Below are positions 1-9,264 of a stretch of 64,000 nucleotides of DNA, in pieces. The notes under the pieces are model-generated. The model searched no databases. It worked only from the letters and a program-made list of their open reading frames with translations, and had not been told where the DNA came from. Position numbers and translations under genes: made by a program. How positions within the stretch are numbered: the stretch's first letter is position 1; every line of letters begins with the position of its first letter. This stretch comes from Antrihabitans stalagmiti (lineage in GTDB: Bacteria > Actinomycetota > Actinomycetes > Mycobacteriales > Mycobacteriaceae). Where the stretch lies: assembly GCF_016482825.1 (NCBI RefSeq), contig NZ_JAEMNV010000009.1, positions 186,001-250,000 of the forward strand, read 5' to 3'.

Positions 1-465
1 GGGCTCGACCTGAACCAGTTCTGGGACGAGAACCGCTTCCAGGCCTACCAGGGAGTTTCGGTTCCGCGGTTCCCGAACGCTTTCCTCATCACCGGACCGT
101 ACGGCTTCGCCGCGGGCTCCTACCTCGCGATGATCGAGTGCACCAGCCGCCATGCCGCACGCGCAATTGCGGAGTCCCGACGCCGTGGTGCAACGCGAGT
201 CGAGATCAAGCAGGAAGCGCACGACGCCTACTACGACAAGTACCGCCGCCGTGGGGAAAAGACGATGTGGCTCTCCCCCGCCTGCGAAGGCTCCAACACC
301 TACTACGTCAACTACCAGGGCGACGCCGCGACGATTCGCCCGAGCACCCATCTCGAAATGTGGTGGGGAAATAAGCATTTCCCGCTGGACAACTACCGCT
401 ACTCGGTCCTGCTGTCCGACTCGGCCCACCATCCAGCCATCGAACTAGAGGAGGCCCGATCATGA
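1..465 (+). CDS. Flavin-containing (Baeyer-Villiger type) monooxygenase, C-terminal part
   Basis: Partial gene: the frame is open from base 1 and the start lies upstream of the window. About 154 residues remain. They match the C-terminal end of two complete flavin monooxygenases in this window (1436-3001 and 12759-14369): the G-P-Y-G/S-F/W stretch near residue 37, the ESRRRGA helix, the SNTYYVN segment and the FPLDNYRY tail. This family uses FAD and NADPH to insert oxygen next to a ketone; the nucleotide-binding motifs are outside the window. The stop overlaps the next start as ATGA (462-465), so it is translationally coupled to the dehydrogenase that follows. Substrate unknown. Confidence 0.88.
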   Translation, partial: GLDLNQFWDENRFQAYQGVSVPRFPNAFLITGPYGFAAGSYLAMIECTSRHAARAIAESRRRGATRVEIKQEAHDAYYDKYRRRGEKTMWLSPACEGSNTYYVNYQGDAATIRPSTHLEMWWGNKHFPLDNYRYSVLLSDSAHHPAIELEEARS

Positions 466-1436
466 AGATCAACCGTTTGCAGCCGAAGCTCGTTGTGGTT
501 ACCGGCGCCGGCAGCGGAATCGGCCGCGCGATCTCGCTCCGATTCGCCAAACTCGGCGCACACGTCGTGGTCTCCGATATCGACCTCACGACCGCTGACG
601 AGACCGTCGCGCTCATCCAAGCCAACGGAGACCGCGCGTCATCGACGCTGCTCGATGTCACCGACCCCGATGCGTGGGAGCGCGTCGCCGCTGACGTCCG
701 GGCAACGTTCGGCGTCGCCGACGTGCTGGTGAACAACGCCGGCCTGGTCATCACGGGGGCATTCCTCGACACAACTCCACAGTCGTGGGACCGTCAGCTC
801 GGCCCGAACCTGCTGGGCGTCGTGTACGGCAGCCTCGTATTCGGAAGGCAGATGGCAGAACTCGGCAGAGGCCACATCGTCAACATCGCCTCCGCGGCGT
901 CCTACACACCCGTTCCAGGAACCTCCGCCTACAACGTCTCCAAAGCCGGAGTTCGGATGCTGACCGATTGTCTCCGAGTCGAATTGGGACCGAAGGGCGT
1001 CAGCGCCACCTCGATCTGTCCCGGACTGATCAACACAAATCTCGGCAATCACGCCGAGACGGTGGGTATCGATGCGAACCTGTTCCAGGACGGCATGGGA
1101 ATGCTCGACCGAGTCAGAGACTTCGTCGATACCCTGCCGATCTCGCCGCTCAGCCCGGATCTTGTGGCGCGGGCTGCGGTGCGCGGCGTCCGCTTCGACC
1201 TCGACGTCGTTCCCGTTCGCACCGAAGCCTGGCTCACCTACGCCATGTACCGCATCGCCCCCTCGGTAACCCGCGGCATCCTCCGGCAGTTCCCTGTCGA
1301 GCGTCTCGAGGCGGCAGGCGCTCGACTGCTCGACGTACTGGACCGCACGGCCAAACCCGATACTGCGTCCCACGGTCGACCGCTGGTTGCAGCAACAACC
1401 AACGGCCACAGTGCATTCGACGGAGGTCACCAGTAA
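462..1436 (+). CDS. SDR family NAD(P)-dependent oxidoreductase
   Basis: Classical short-chain dehydrogenase, 324 residues, about 50 to 70 longer than the usual family member because of a C-terminal extension. The cofactor motif TGAGSGIG is at residues 14-21, an acidic residue (D39) at the end of beta-2 suggests NAD preference, NNAG lies near residue 90, and the catalytic Tyr157 and Lys161 are in SAYNVSK. It would interconvert an alcohol and a ketone. It sits between two Baeyer-Villiger type monooxygenases, coupled by ATGA to the first and by a TAATG overlap to the second. Supplying the ketone for those enzymes is a reasonable inference. Resembles SadH-like proteins of mycobacterial mymA-type clusters. 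Confidence 0.93.
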   Translation: MKINRLQPKLVVVTGAGSGIGRAISLRFAKLGAHVVVSDIDLTTADETVALIQANGDRASSTLLDVTDPDAWERVAADVRATFGVADVLVNNAGLVITGAFLDTTPQSWDRQLGPNLLGVVYGSLVFGRQMAELGRGHIVNIASAASYTPVPGTSAYNVSKAGVRMLTDCLRVELGPKGVSATSICPGLINTNLGNHAETVGIDANLFQDGMGMLDRVRDFVDTLPISPLSPDLVARAAVRGVRFDLDVVPVRTEAWLTYAMYRIAPSVTRGILRQFPVERLEAAGARLLDVLDRTAKPDTASHGRPLVAATTNGHSAFDGGHQ

Positions 1437-3001
1437 TGACACTCTCGAAATCCGAGCCGCAGTACGAAGTGGCTGTCATCGGCGCAGGGCCGGCGGGCAT
1501 CGCCGCCGGCGCGAAACTCCGCAAGGCCGGGATCGACGACTTCGTGATTCTCGAACGCGCCGACGATGTCGGCGGCAGCTGGCACGAGAACCACTACCCC
1601 GGCCTCGGCGTGGACGTACCAGCGATCGCCTATCAGTACTCGTTCGCCCGCAACGCCAATTGGAGCCGCTTCTTCCCACGAGGCGAAGAGGTCAAGCAGT
1701 ATCACGTCGACGTTGCGCGCCGTTTCGATCTGTATCCACGAATCCGCTTCGGCAGTAACGTCGAACGCGAGGAATGGCATGACGTCGGCCGGTATTGGAC
1801 GCTGCACCTCGACGACGGGTCGACAATCACCGCACGGTTTTTGATCAGCGCAATCGGCGCCTTCGTCCGACCCAAGGAAGATGTCGGTATCGCGGGTGCG
1901 AAATCGTTCAAAGGCAAAGTCCTGCGGCCGAGTTCGTGGGACGACGAGTACGACCTGACCGGCAAGACGGTCGGAATCATCGGCACCGGTGCAAGCGCGG
2001 TTCAGATCATTCCGACCATCGCACCGGACGTTGCCCAGCTGACGGTGTTCCAGCGGACCCCGGTGTGGTCAGTGCCGAAGCCCGACTTCACTGTCCCGCG
2101 ACCGGTACAGCGTGCCTTCGCAATTCCAGGGGTGCAGCCTGCACTGCACGGAGTTGCCCTGGTTGCGATGGACCTGCTCTTCCGGTCGATCGTCAAGCCC
2201 CCACCACGTTTCGTCAACCCAACGTTGAACAAGTTCGACGCGGTCACCATCGCGGCATACAAGCGCTTCGTTCGTCGAGTTGTGAGTGATCCGCAGACCG
2301 CCGCGAAACTCAGTCCGAATTTCGGCTTGCTCGCGAAACGTCCCACGATGTCGAGTGGCTACTTGAAGGCCTACAACCGAGACAACGTCACGTTGATCAC
2401 CGACCCGATAGAGAAGATCACTCCGACCGGGGTCAAGACGCGTGCCGGAGTGCTGCACAAACTCGACGCGTTGATCCTCGCAACCGGATACGAGGTCTTT
2501 TCCGATCCCGAGACCTATCGTCCGGGAACGATTGTCGGACGCGACGGTTTCGATCTCGCCAAGTTCTACAACGAGGACGGACTGCAGGCCTACGAAAGTG
2601 TGTCGGTCCACGGCCTACCCAACCGGTGGACGTTGTGCGGGCCGTACTCGTGGACCGGATCGGGTTGGCACTCCTTCGTCGAGATGACCGCCGACCACGC
2701 GATTCGGGCTATCACCGAAACCCGCCGCCGTGGTGCGCAGGTCTGCGAGATCCGCAAGGACGCCGCGGACGCCTACCACGCCAGGACCTACGAGCGCGGC
2801 GCATCGCTGCGCTACTACCTCGCCGATCTCAACGGCCACGTGCCGACTTACTACCGAAACTCCCAGGGCGACACCACTTATCTACGTCCAGCCGGATTCT
2901 TCGAGGCCAGCCATGGGAACCGCAAGTTCCCGCTCGATGACTACCGCTACGAACGGGTCGCCGAGAACGCATTGCCGACAACGATTTCCGCTACCGCCTG
3001 A
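1436..3001 (+). CDS. Flavin-containing (Baeyer-Villiger type) monooxygenase
   Basis: 521 residues, complete. The start is the ATG at 1436, overlapping the upstream stop, with GGAGG at 1422-1426. The FAD-binding GAGPAG is at residues 16-21, followed by DVGGSWHENHYPG typical of the family, and the second Rossmann motif GTGAS is near residue 185. The Baeyer-Villiger fingerprint F-x-G-x3-H-x3-W is present from residue 158 but has Arg164 where His is expected. It should oxidise a ketone with NADPH and O2 to an ester or lactone, although the Arg makes this less certain. Its operon partners are a dehydrogenase and an esterase, which fits a ketone-cleavage route. Confidence 0.92.
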   Translation: MTLSKSEPQYEVAVIGAGPAGIAAGAKLRKAGIDDFVILERADDVGGSWHENHYPGLGVDVPAIAYQYSFARNANWSRFFPRGEEVKQYHVDVARRFDLYPRIRFGSNVEREEWHDVGRYWTLHLDDGSTITARFLISAIGAFVRPKEDVGIAGAKSFKGKVLRPSSWDDEYDLTGKTVGIIGTGASAVQIIPTIAPDVAQLTVFQRTPVWSVPKPDFTVPRPVQRAFAIPGVQPALHGVALVAMDLLFRSIVKPPPRFVNPTLNKFDAVTIAAYKRFVRRVVSDPQTAAKLSPNFGLLAKRPTMSSGYLKAYNRDNVTLITDPIEKITPTGVKTRAGVLHKLDALILATGYEVFSDPETYRPGTIVGRDGFDLAKFYNEDGLQAYESVSVHGLPNRWTLCGPYSWTGSGWHSFVEMTADHAIRAITETRRRGAQVCEIRKDAADAYHARTYERGASLRYYLADLNGHVPTYYRNSQGDTTYLRPAGFFEASHGNRKFPLDDYRYERVAENALPTTISATA

Positions 3002-3016
3002 GAAAGTGAGCTGACC

Positions 3017-3934
3017 ATGTCCGTCACATCGATTCTCCGCAAAGACAAGACACCGCTTCGTACCTCGAAGGACACAACGCCGCCGAAGGTCCGGCGTATG
3101 CGGTTCCGCTTCGGCGAAGCGGCTCCGATGGAACACCTCTTCATCAATGGGAACATCCCTTTGAGCCACGGCCTGGCGATCGGGAACGCGGCGATCCCGC
3201 TCGGCGAGGAAACAATGCTCCGCGCGGTCAAGAAGTTCATGAAAGATATCGAAGATCCCGTACTCAAGAAGCGGGTCGTCGGATTTGTCGGTCAGGAACT
3301 GGTGCACAGTAAGGAACACGACCGCCTGAACGACGAACATCTCGCCAACCTGCGGTATCCGATCGCGAACTCGGTCATGACCGTTCTTCGCGAAGGAACA
3401 CGCAGCTTCGAGGCGTTGGTGAAGCTCGAAGACTTCGTCGGGGTGAAGTTGCACATGGGCGTGACCGCGATGCTCGAGCACATCACCGCGACGCTCGGTC
3501 GTCGGATGTTGGCGAACGAAGAGCTCTACAACATGCCAGGCGCCGATCCGGAGGCACTGAAGCTCCTCACCTGGCATGCGTTGGAGGAACTCGAGCACAA
3601 GTCGGTGATGTTCGACGCGTACCGCTACGTCGGCGGCTCGGAGGTCGCGCGCATCGGCAGCATGGCAGTCGTCGTTATCGGCCTGTACCCGGTCCTCGGC
3701 CCGCTGGTGCTGCTGTCGATCCTGCGCGACCGCGAGTCGTGGCATCCGCTTGTCGTCGCGCGGCAAACCGCGCAGATCGCCCGCGGCCCGCTCCTCAAGG
3801 GTCTGCTCGGCGAACTCGCGGAGTTCATGCGTCCCGGCTTCCACCCGGACGATATCGACACCGAAGACCTTGTCCAGGAGTGGCAACTGAAGCTGTTCGG
3901 CGCGAACGGCGAACTGGTGGACCGACTCCGATGA
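3017..3934 (+). CDS. Metal-dependent hydrolase (PF10118-like, diiron-type helical protein)
   Basis: 305 residues. The central part matches the predicted metal-dependent hydrolase family: QELVHSKEHDRLN near residues 95-107 and HALEELEHKSVMFD near 185-198 supply the Glu and His ligands of a ferritin-like helical dimetal site. A hydrophobic stretch near residues 215-240 (VVVIGLYPVLGPLVLLSIL) may be membrane associated. True activity of the family is poorly known; both hydrolase and oxygenase roles have been considered. It follows the monooxygenase by 15 bases and overlaps the next gene as ATGA (3931-3934), so it belongs to the same transcript and probably to the same pathway. Confidence 0.85.
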   Translation: MSVTSILRKDKTPLRTSKDTTPPKVRRMRFRFGEAAPMEHLFINGNIPLSHGLAIGNAAIPLGEETMLRAVKKFMKDIEDPVLKKRVVGFVGQELVHSKEHDRLNDEHLANLRYPIANSVMTVLREGTRSFEALVKLEDFVGVKLHMGVTAMLEHITATLGRRMLANEELYNMPGADPEALKLLTWHALEELEHKSVMFDAYRYVGGSEVARIGSMAVVVIGLYPVLGPLVLLSILRDRESWHPLVVARQTAQIARGPLLKGLLGELAEFMRPGFHPDDIDTEDLVQEWQLKLFGANGELVDRLR

Positions 3935-5190
3935 CGACAACACACGGTCGAGAATTCGACATCGTCGTGTTCGGTGCCACCGGGTACTCCGGCGCAGCCA
4001 ACGCTCGCTACCTCGCGACGCATGCGCCAAGCGACGTGTCCATCGCGCTCGCGGGCCGCAGCTTGCAAAAGCTGCAGAAGATTCGAAGCACGTTGCCGAG
4101 CCGCGCCGCGCAGTGGCCGCTGATCGTCGCCGACGTCGACACTCCGTCGACGCTGGATGCCATGGCAGCCCGCACGAAAGTGATTGTCACGAGTGTCGGC
4201 CCGTGGATGCGCTACGGGGAGAATCTCCTCGCCGCTGCGGTGAATGCGGGATGTCACTACCTCGACCTGACTGCCGAAGTTCCCTTCGTCCGCTGGTCGA
4301 TCGACAAGTACCACGAGCAAGCCGTCGCGAACGGCTCGCGAATCATTCACTCTGCCGGATTCGACTCCATCCCTTCGGATCTGCCCGTTTATCTGCTGTA
4401 CAAGGCTGCAGCACAGGACAATCAGGGCACGTTGACCGACACGACAACCATCGTGCGGAAGATCGTCATGGCTCCCTCGGGCGGTTCGGTGGACACCGTT
4501 CGCGTATATGCCGAACAGATGTTCAAAAAGGGCTTCCTCCGGATGATGCTCGACGCGGACTCCCTCACCGACAGTCCAGGTACACCCCATCGGCAGCGGA
4601 CCCGCCAACCACGAGACATCAGGATTGTGGGCGCCGCCACGGTGGACCCTTCTCTGAAGGGAACGCTGGCACCGTTCATCGCGTCGTTCTACAACGCTCG
4701 TGTAGTGCGCCGCACGAACGCACTTCTCGACGGCGCGTACGGTCCGGAGTTCCGCTACAGCGAGGCCCTCGCCGTGACCCAACTGCCGATCGTGTCGACG
4801 ATTGCCGCTGGCGTCGTCACCGCGGGCTACGCGATCGGGTTGAGTGCGTTCGCGCTCCCACCGGTTCGACGGCTGCTCGACTTCGCGTTACCCAAACCGG
4901 GATCAGGTCCGGGTGAGATGATCACCGACAACGGTTCACTCGCCGTCGAAACCTACACTCGCACAACGACCGGTGCACGATACGTTGCTCGACTGCAGGC
5001 TGACTGTGAACCCGGCTACGTCATGACATCCATCATGATCGGCGAATCAGCGCTAGCCCTCGTACGCGACGAAGACCGCCTGCCACCGGCTGCCGGTGTC
5101 CTCACAACAGTCGCAGCTCTCGGTGACGTGCTCGTCGAGCGGCTTCATGCCACCGCCAAAATCCACCTGGAATGTGAACGCCTCAACTGA
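3931..5190 (+). CDS. Saccharopine dehydrogenase NADP-binding family protein (trans-acting enoyl reductase-like)
   Basis: 419 residues, ATG at 3931 overlapping the preceding stop. The N-terminus has a Rossmann fold, FGATGYSGA at about residues 12-20, then AGRS near residue 37. The architecture is that of the saccharopine dehydrogenase family, and the overall look (GPWMRYGENLL, DLTAEVPFVRW) is that of mycobacterial trans-acting enoyl reductases such as Rv2953, which act on lipid intermediates. A C-terminal hydrophobic segment near residues 285-305 could anchor it to the membrane. The true substrate cannot be read from the sequence. Its position in the operon suggests reduction of an acyl or ketone intermediate. 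Confidence 0.82.
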   Translation: MTTTHGREFDIVVFGATGYSGAANARYLATHAPSDVSIALAGRSLQKLQKIRSTLPSRAAQWPLIVADVDTPSTLDAMAARTKVIVTSVGPWMRYGENLLAAAVNAGCHYLDLTAEVPFVRWSIDKYHEQAVANGSRIIHSAGFDSIPSDLPVYLLYKAAAQDNQGTLTDTTTIVRKIVMAPSGGSVDTVRVYAEQMFKKGFLRMMLDADSLTDSPGTPHRQRTRQPRDIRIVGAATVDPSLKGTLAPFIASFYNARVVRRTNALLDGAYGPEFRYSEALAVTQLPIVSTIAAGVVTAGYAIGLSAFALPPVRRLLDFALPKPGSGPGEMITDNGSLAVETYTRTTTGARYVARLQADCEPGYVMTSIMIGESALALVRDEDRLPPAAGVLTTVAALGDVLVERLHATAKIHLECERLN

Positions 5191-5232
5191 TGTGCCCGCC
5201 GACAACATTCACAACGATGTGAAGGGAAAGAC

Positions 5233-6297
5233 ATGACAGCCTCAGCCGAGCTCGCCACCGTATCGCCACTGCACCCGACCGTTGTCGCGGAGTTTCCGCG
5301 TCGATCGAGTCGGCGGTTGCGTGCCACCCATGCCGTTCTTCATGCGACCCTCCGCAAAGCTTGCGACGCAGCGGTGTGGGCCGACGACCGCAAGGTGCTG
5401 AGCCCGAAGGTGGGCCTCGCCATCACAACTCGCGTCGATCGCCTGCTGCTACCGCTACGCCCCCGGCGCGGTACACGGTTGCGAATGGTCGAGTTCCCGA
5501 AGTTCCGTGCGGAATGGGTATGGGATTGCTCCGTCGTCGACCCGGACGTCGAACAGCATGCCGCGATCATCTACTTTCACGGCGGCGGTCTATTTGCCTG
5601 CGGGCTCAATTCGCACCGGCGGATGGTCGCCCGCATCGCGCGCACCTGCGGAATCCCGCTCTTGAATGTCGACTATCGGCAGATCCCGGAAGCACACGTC
5701 ACCGAAACGGTCGACGATTGCGTCGAGGCCTATCGGTATCTGCTGGACAACGGGTTCGCTGCGGAACGAATCATCGTCATGGGCGACTCCGCCGGCGGCG
5801 GGTTGTCGTTCTCCCTTGCCATGGCGGCCCGTGATCGCGGACTACCGATGCCGGCAGCCATAGTCGGCCTGTCGCCGTGGGCAAACTACGACTCGGCCCT
5901 TCGAAAGACCCATCCGAACAACCCGATCGACGCTCTCATCTCCGCCGACGGCTATGCAGTGCCCGCGAAGTGGGGCATCGCAATCGACGCCGGATTGGAT
6001 CCCGCGTGGTCACCGGTCAACGGCAACTTCGCCGGCCTGCCACCCACGCTGATCCACGTGTCGTCGACGGAAGTACTGCTGTCCGACGCCGAACTTCTCG
6101 CCGCCCGCTACGCCGAATACGGCATTCCGTTGACACTTCAGATCTGGGACAACGCCTTTCACGTCTTCCAGATCGCGGCCGACCTCATCCCCGACGCCCG
6201 GGACTCGATCGGCGAGATCGCCACTTTCGTCGGCCGCACTCTCGACGCGGAACAGACCTCCCGACCGTCGATCTGGTCGGTCAAAACTACCGCTTGA
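5233..6297 (+). CDS. Alpha/beta hydrolase, hormone-sensitive lipase family esterase
   Basis: 354 residues, preceded by GAAGGGAAAG. The oxyanion-hole motif HGGG (in FHGGGLFACG, near residue 115) and the nucleophile motif GDSAGG (near residue 184) define the hormone-sensitive lipase family; the catalytic His is probably in NAFHVFQ near residue 317. The enzyme cleaves carboxylic esters. Family members such as LipR sit beside flavin monooxygenases and short-chain dehydrogenases in mycobacterial mymA-type operons, and the same trio is present here. Hydrolysis of the ester made by the Baeyer-Villiger enzymes is the most economical role. No signal peptide is visible, so it should be cytoplasmic. Confidence 0.92.
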   Translation: MTASAELATVSPLHPTVVAEFPRRSSRRLRATHAVLHATLRKACDAAVWADDRKVLSPKVGLAITTRVDRLLLPLRPRRGTRLRMVEFPKFRAEWVWDCSVVDPDVEQHAAIIYFHGGGLFACGLNSHRRMVARIARTCGIPLLNVDYRQIPEAHVTETVDDCVEAYRYLLDNGFAAERIIVMGDSAGGGLSFSLAMAARDRGLPMPAAIVGLSPWANYDSALRKTHPNNPIDALISADGYAVPAKWGIAIDAGLDPAWSPVNGNFAGLPPTLIHVSSTEVLLSDAELLAARYAEYGIPLTLQIWDNAFHVFQIAADLIPDARDSIGEIATFVGRTLDAEQTSRPSIWSVKTTA

Positions 6298-6325
6298 CAA
6301 CAACTCTCGACGAAAGCGACTCCTC

Positions 6326-7087
6326 ATGACCCGCACTGGTTCACCGACACCGACCGCACGCGCGGCCGACCTGCTCGACCCGGCTCGATGCCGGACCGTC
6401 GAAGCGCACCGCGACGGCTACCTCGACACGCTCGGCGCAACGGAACCGCCGATTCTCACCTTCGCGCAGCGACTGATGCGCACCACGATCTACTCGACCG
6501 GCTATCAACTGCTCCGCCCGTCCGTTTACCGACTTCTCGCCGGCGCCATCGGGTCGAACGGGGATGCCGAGCGTGCGCGTATCACCGGCTTGCTCCGGCT
6601 GGAACCGGGTGACACCATGCTCGATATCGGTTGCGGTCCCGGCAATTTCACCGGCTGGTTCGGATCCCAGACCTTTCCCGGCGGTCTCGCCGTCGGCGTC
6701 GACGCGTCACATCAGATGCTGCATCGAGCAGTCGCCGACAATTCCGGCCCCGCCGTCGCCTACGTTCGCGGAGACGCCGAAAACCTCCCGTTCGCAGACG
6801 GGATCGCCGACGCGGTCAGCTGCCTCGCTGCCCTGTATCTCATCAACAAACCTTTCGACGCGATCGAGGAGATCTACCGCGTCCTCAAACCAGGCGGTCG
6901 CATCGTGATTCTGACCAGTCTCGCGCCGAAAGGAATTCCGGTCGGCCCGCTCGAAAAGGTCAGCGGGATCACCATGTTCGGCCGCGACGCAATCACCGAC
7001 GGCCTACGCAACGCCGGCTTCATCGAGATTGCGCTGCAAACAGGCGGGCTAGCGCAGACCGTGTCCGCCGTCAAACCAACCCGCTGA
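6326..7087 (+). CDS. Class I SAM-dependent methyltransferase
   Basis: 253 residues. The SAM-binding motif I, MLDIGCGPGNF, lies near residues 97-107, followed by an acidic GVDAS turn near residue 125 and motif II/III (DGIADAVSCLAALYLI) near 165-180, which is the usual order for UbiE/COQ5-like methyltransferases. It transfers a methyl group from S-adenosylmethionine to an unknown small molecule. It starts 28 bases after the esterase on the same strand, and the next gene follows within 26 bases, so all appear co-transcribed. The N-terminal 90 residues are less conserved and may form a cap over the substrate. Confidence 0.88.
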   Translation: MTRTGSPTPTARAADLLDPARCRTVEAHRDGYLDTLGATEPPILTFAQRLMRTTIYSTGYQLLRPSVYRLLAGAIGSNGDAERARITGLLRLEPGDTMLDIGCGPGNFTGWFGSQTFPGGLAVGVDASHQMLHRAVADNSGPAVAYVRGDAENLPFADGIADAVSCLAALYLINKPFDAIEEIYRVLKPGGRIVILTSLAPKGIPVGPLEKVSGITMFGRDAITDGLRNAGFIEIALQTGGLAQTVSAVKPTR

Positions 7088-7113
7088 CCCACCACACCAC
7101 CGAGAGGTTCACC

Positions 7114-7794
7114 ATGTCCAGCCCCTTTCTCGACCCCGGCATCGCCGACGGCGAAAAATCGATCTACTCCGTCCGAGTTGGCAGAAACCCATCGACCAGC
7201 CAGCTGACGTCGGTGATCGAACACGATAACGACGCCTACGTCGCCTACCTCGAGTCCGGTTCCAAGGACTCGTTCGGCATCAAGGTCGAGCAGCGCTTCC
7301 TGCGGGACAACGGTCGCATCGCGACCGACAGCTACCGTGCGGAATCGCGGTTCAAGGATCGCGTGGTCTCCCGCGAAGAAGGCTTCTTCACCGACACCGA
7401 GCACATCCCCTTCGGCGGCGAACTTGCCCCCTACCCGAAAGGTGTGATGCCTCTACTCGGCGGACTGACACTTCTGCGCGGCATGGACTTCACCCGCGGC
7501 GCAAAGATGAAACTCGACTTCTGGATGATGTTTTCGATCACGTGGCCCATCGAAGCCAAGGTCGAGAAGAGGACCACCGTGGATGTCGAAGCCGGACAGT
7601 TCGACACCTGGCAGGTCAACATCCGACCGAGTTTCAACCACATCAACGGCCTCCTCGACAAGGTCGTCGCCGGCTTCCTACCACCGTTCACGGCCCACTT
7701 CGACACCGGTGCTTCGCATCGCATGATCCGCTTCAGCTTCCCCACCGGACCGCTCCCCTCACACCCGAAATGCGTTCTCGAACTGTCTGCCTGA
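7114..7794 (+). CDS. Conserved hypothetical protein, DUF3108-like beta-rich fold
   Basis: 226 residues from the ATG at 7114, which follows GAGAGG. I do not recognise a precise family. It has no signal peptide, no obvious membrane helix and no catalytic motif. Alternating hydrophobic/polar residues and the pattern V-x-V-E-A-G-Q-F-D-T-W-Q-V near residue 165 recall the beta-sheet DUF3108-type fold, in which a related G-F-x-T motif occurs. It ends the long plus-strand run of catabolic genes and is probably co-transcribed with the methyltransferase. A lipid- or substrate-binding accessory role is possible but unproven. Confidence 0.7.
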   Translation: MSSPFLDPGIADGEKSIYSVRVGRNPSTSQLTSVIEHDNDAYVAYLESGSKDSFGIKVEQRFLRDNGRIATDSYRAESRFKDRVVSREEGFFTDTEHIPFGGELAPYPKGVMPLLGGLTLLRGMDFTRGAKMKLDFWMMFSITWPIEAKVEKRTTVDVEAGQFDTWQVNIRPSFNHINGLLDKVVAGFLPPFTAHFDTGASHRMIRFSFPTGPLPSHPKCVLELSA

Positions 7795-7878
7795 CTATCG
7801 ACGGCTTTGCTTCGACGTAGTCGTCACGTGCCCTTCCGACTGCCGGTAGGGTCGGACGAAAGCAAGTGGAGGTAGTTG

Positions 7879-9264
7879 GTGGCAGGCCGAGTTCCCAAAT
7901 CCCGTGTCGCGCGCGGCGGCAAGCTGGGCCGCTTGGCCGCAGAGCAGGCCGTTCGTGGCGCGGGCACTCGAATTTCGATGATCGGCAGGTCCGATCGAGC
8001 GCGTGCCATTCTCGCGGAACGTTCGACGATGCAAGCCGCGGAGCAACTCGTCACCGTCCTTGGCACCATGAAGGGCGCGGCAATGAAGATCGGACAGATG
8101 CTGTCCGTTCTCGACCTGGACCTGATCCCGGAATCGCATCGAGAGGTTTTCCGCGACAAGCTCGCCGCATTGCGCGACCAAGCACCGGCGGCGCCGTTCT
8201 CGGCCATGCGCAAAGTGATCGAAACCGACCTCGGACCGCTGTCGGGGATATTCCGCGATATCGACGAGACAGCGATTGCGGCGGCATCGGTCGGCCAGGT
8301 CTATCGCGCGACCTTGCGCGACGGCAGGGCGGTCGCCGTCAAGGTCCAGTACCCGGGTGTGGACGACGCCATCCGCGCCGACATGCGCAATCTGAAGTTC
8401 TTCGGAAAGCTCGCCGCGCCGTTCTGGCCGGCGCTGAAAGACAACTCCATCTTCGACGAGATCGCGCGGAATCTGGAGAGCGAGCTCGACTACGAGCAGG
8501 AATCGCGAACGCAACACACAGTCGCGCAGCGGTATCGGGGCCACCCGTTCATCACGATCCCCGACAGCGTCGTCGAGCACTCGTCACCGCGCGTTCTTGT
8601 CACCAAACTCTTCGACGGTATCGGCTTCGATCACATGCGCACTTTGCCCGATGCCGACCGTAACCGCATCGGCGAGTTGATCTACCGCTTCTACATCGGG
8701 TCGATGTTCAGCCACAACGAATTCTGCGGCGATCCGCACCCCGGCAACGTCCTACTCGGAGCAGACGGGATGGTCGCATTCATCGACTTCGGCCTGTACA
8801 ACCGGATGGATCCGGTCAACGTCGAGTTCGAGCGCTCGCTCTTGATCGCCGCGTGCGACGATCGGCCGGAAGAGTTGTACGGGCTGATGGTGGGCCGCGG
8901 CATCATCGATGCGACATCGGCTGTGACGCCAGCGGAATGTCTCGACTACGTACGATCTTCGGCCGGCTGGCATCTCCTCGACGAAGAGCTCACCATTACC
9001 CCTGAATTGGCCACCGGCGCACTGGTACTCGCGATCGATCCGCGGGCGGCGCAGTTCACCGGAATTCGTCGTCAGCAGCTTCCCGCCGAGCACGTATTCT
9101 CGCGTCGAGCAGACTTCTTTACCTTCGGCCTTCTCGGACAACTCACTTCGACCAACAACTGGCACCGCATCGCCCGCGAATGGGCTTACGGCGACGAGCC
9201 GGTCACCGACATCGGTCGGGCAATTGCGGAATGGCGGGCGACTGTCACTGATCGAACGCAATAA
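7879..9264 (+). CDS. ABC1/AarF/UbiB kinase-like family protein
   Basis: About 461 residues. GTG at 7879 is the best start, six bases after GGAGG (7868-7872); TTG at 7876 is also in frame. The family KxGQ signature is in MKGAAMKIGQML near residues 70-80, the alanine-rich loop is in AAASVGQVYRA, the nucleotide-binding Lys in VAVKVQYPG, and FCGDPHPGNVLL plus FIDFGL are the catalytic and metal-binding loops. UbiB-type proteins are atypical kinases/ATPases linked to quinone or lipid homeostasis. An 84-base gap with its own ribosome-binding site separates it from the upstream operon, so it may be independently expressed. Confidence 0.9.
   Translation: MAGRVPKSRVARGGKLGRLAAEQAVRGAGTRISMIGRSDRARAILAERSTMQAAEQLVTVLGTMKGAAMKIGQMLSVLDLDLIPESHREVFRDKLAALRDQAPAAPFSAMRKVIETDLGPLSGIFRDIDETAIAAASVGQVYRATLRDGRAVAVKVQYPGVDDAIRADMRNLKFFGKLAAPFWPALKDNSIFDEIARNLESELDYEQESRTQHTVAQRYRGHPFITIPDSVVEHSSPRVLVTKLFDGIGFDHMRTLPDADRNRIGELIYRFYIGSMFSHNEFCGDPHPGNVLLGADGMVAFIDFGLYNRMDPVNVEFERSLLIAACDDRPEELYGLMVGRGIIDATSAVTPAECLDYVRSSAGWHLLDEELTITPELATGALVLAIDPRAAQFTGIRRQQLPAEHVFSRRADFFTFGLLGQLTSTNNWHRIAREWAYGDEPVTDIGRAIAEWRATVTDRTQ

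Noticed and set aside
785-1435. Upstream 217-codon extension of the monooxygenase frame
   Set aside because: It runs out of phase through the SDR gene with arginine-rich, non-family sequence. The ATG at 1436 has a ribosome-binding site and fits the family start.
2882-4030. Long minus-strand open frame opposite the metal-dependent hydrolase gene
   Set aside because: Antisense shadow in high-GC DNA: low-complexity His/Arg-rich product, no domain and no ribosome-binding site, while the plus-strand gene has clear motifs.
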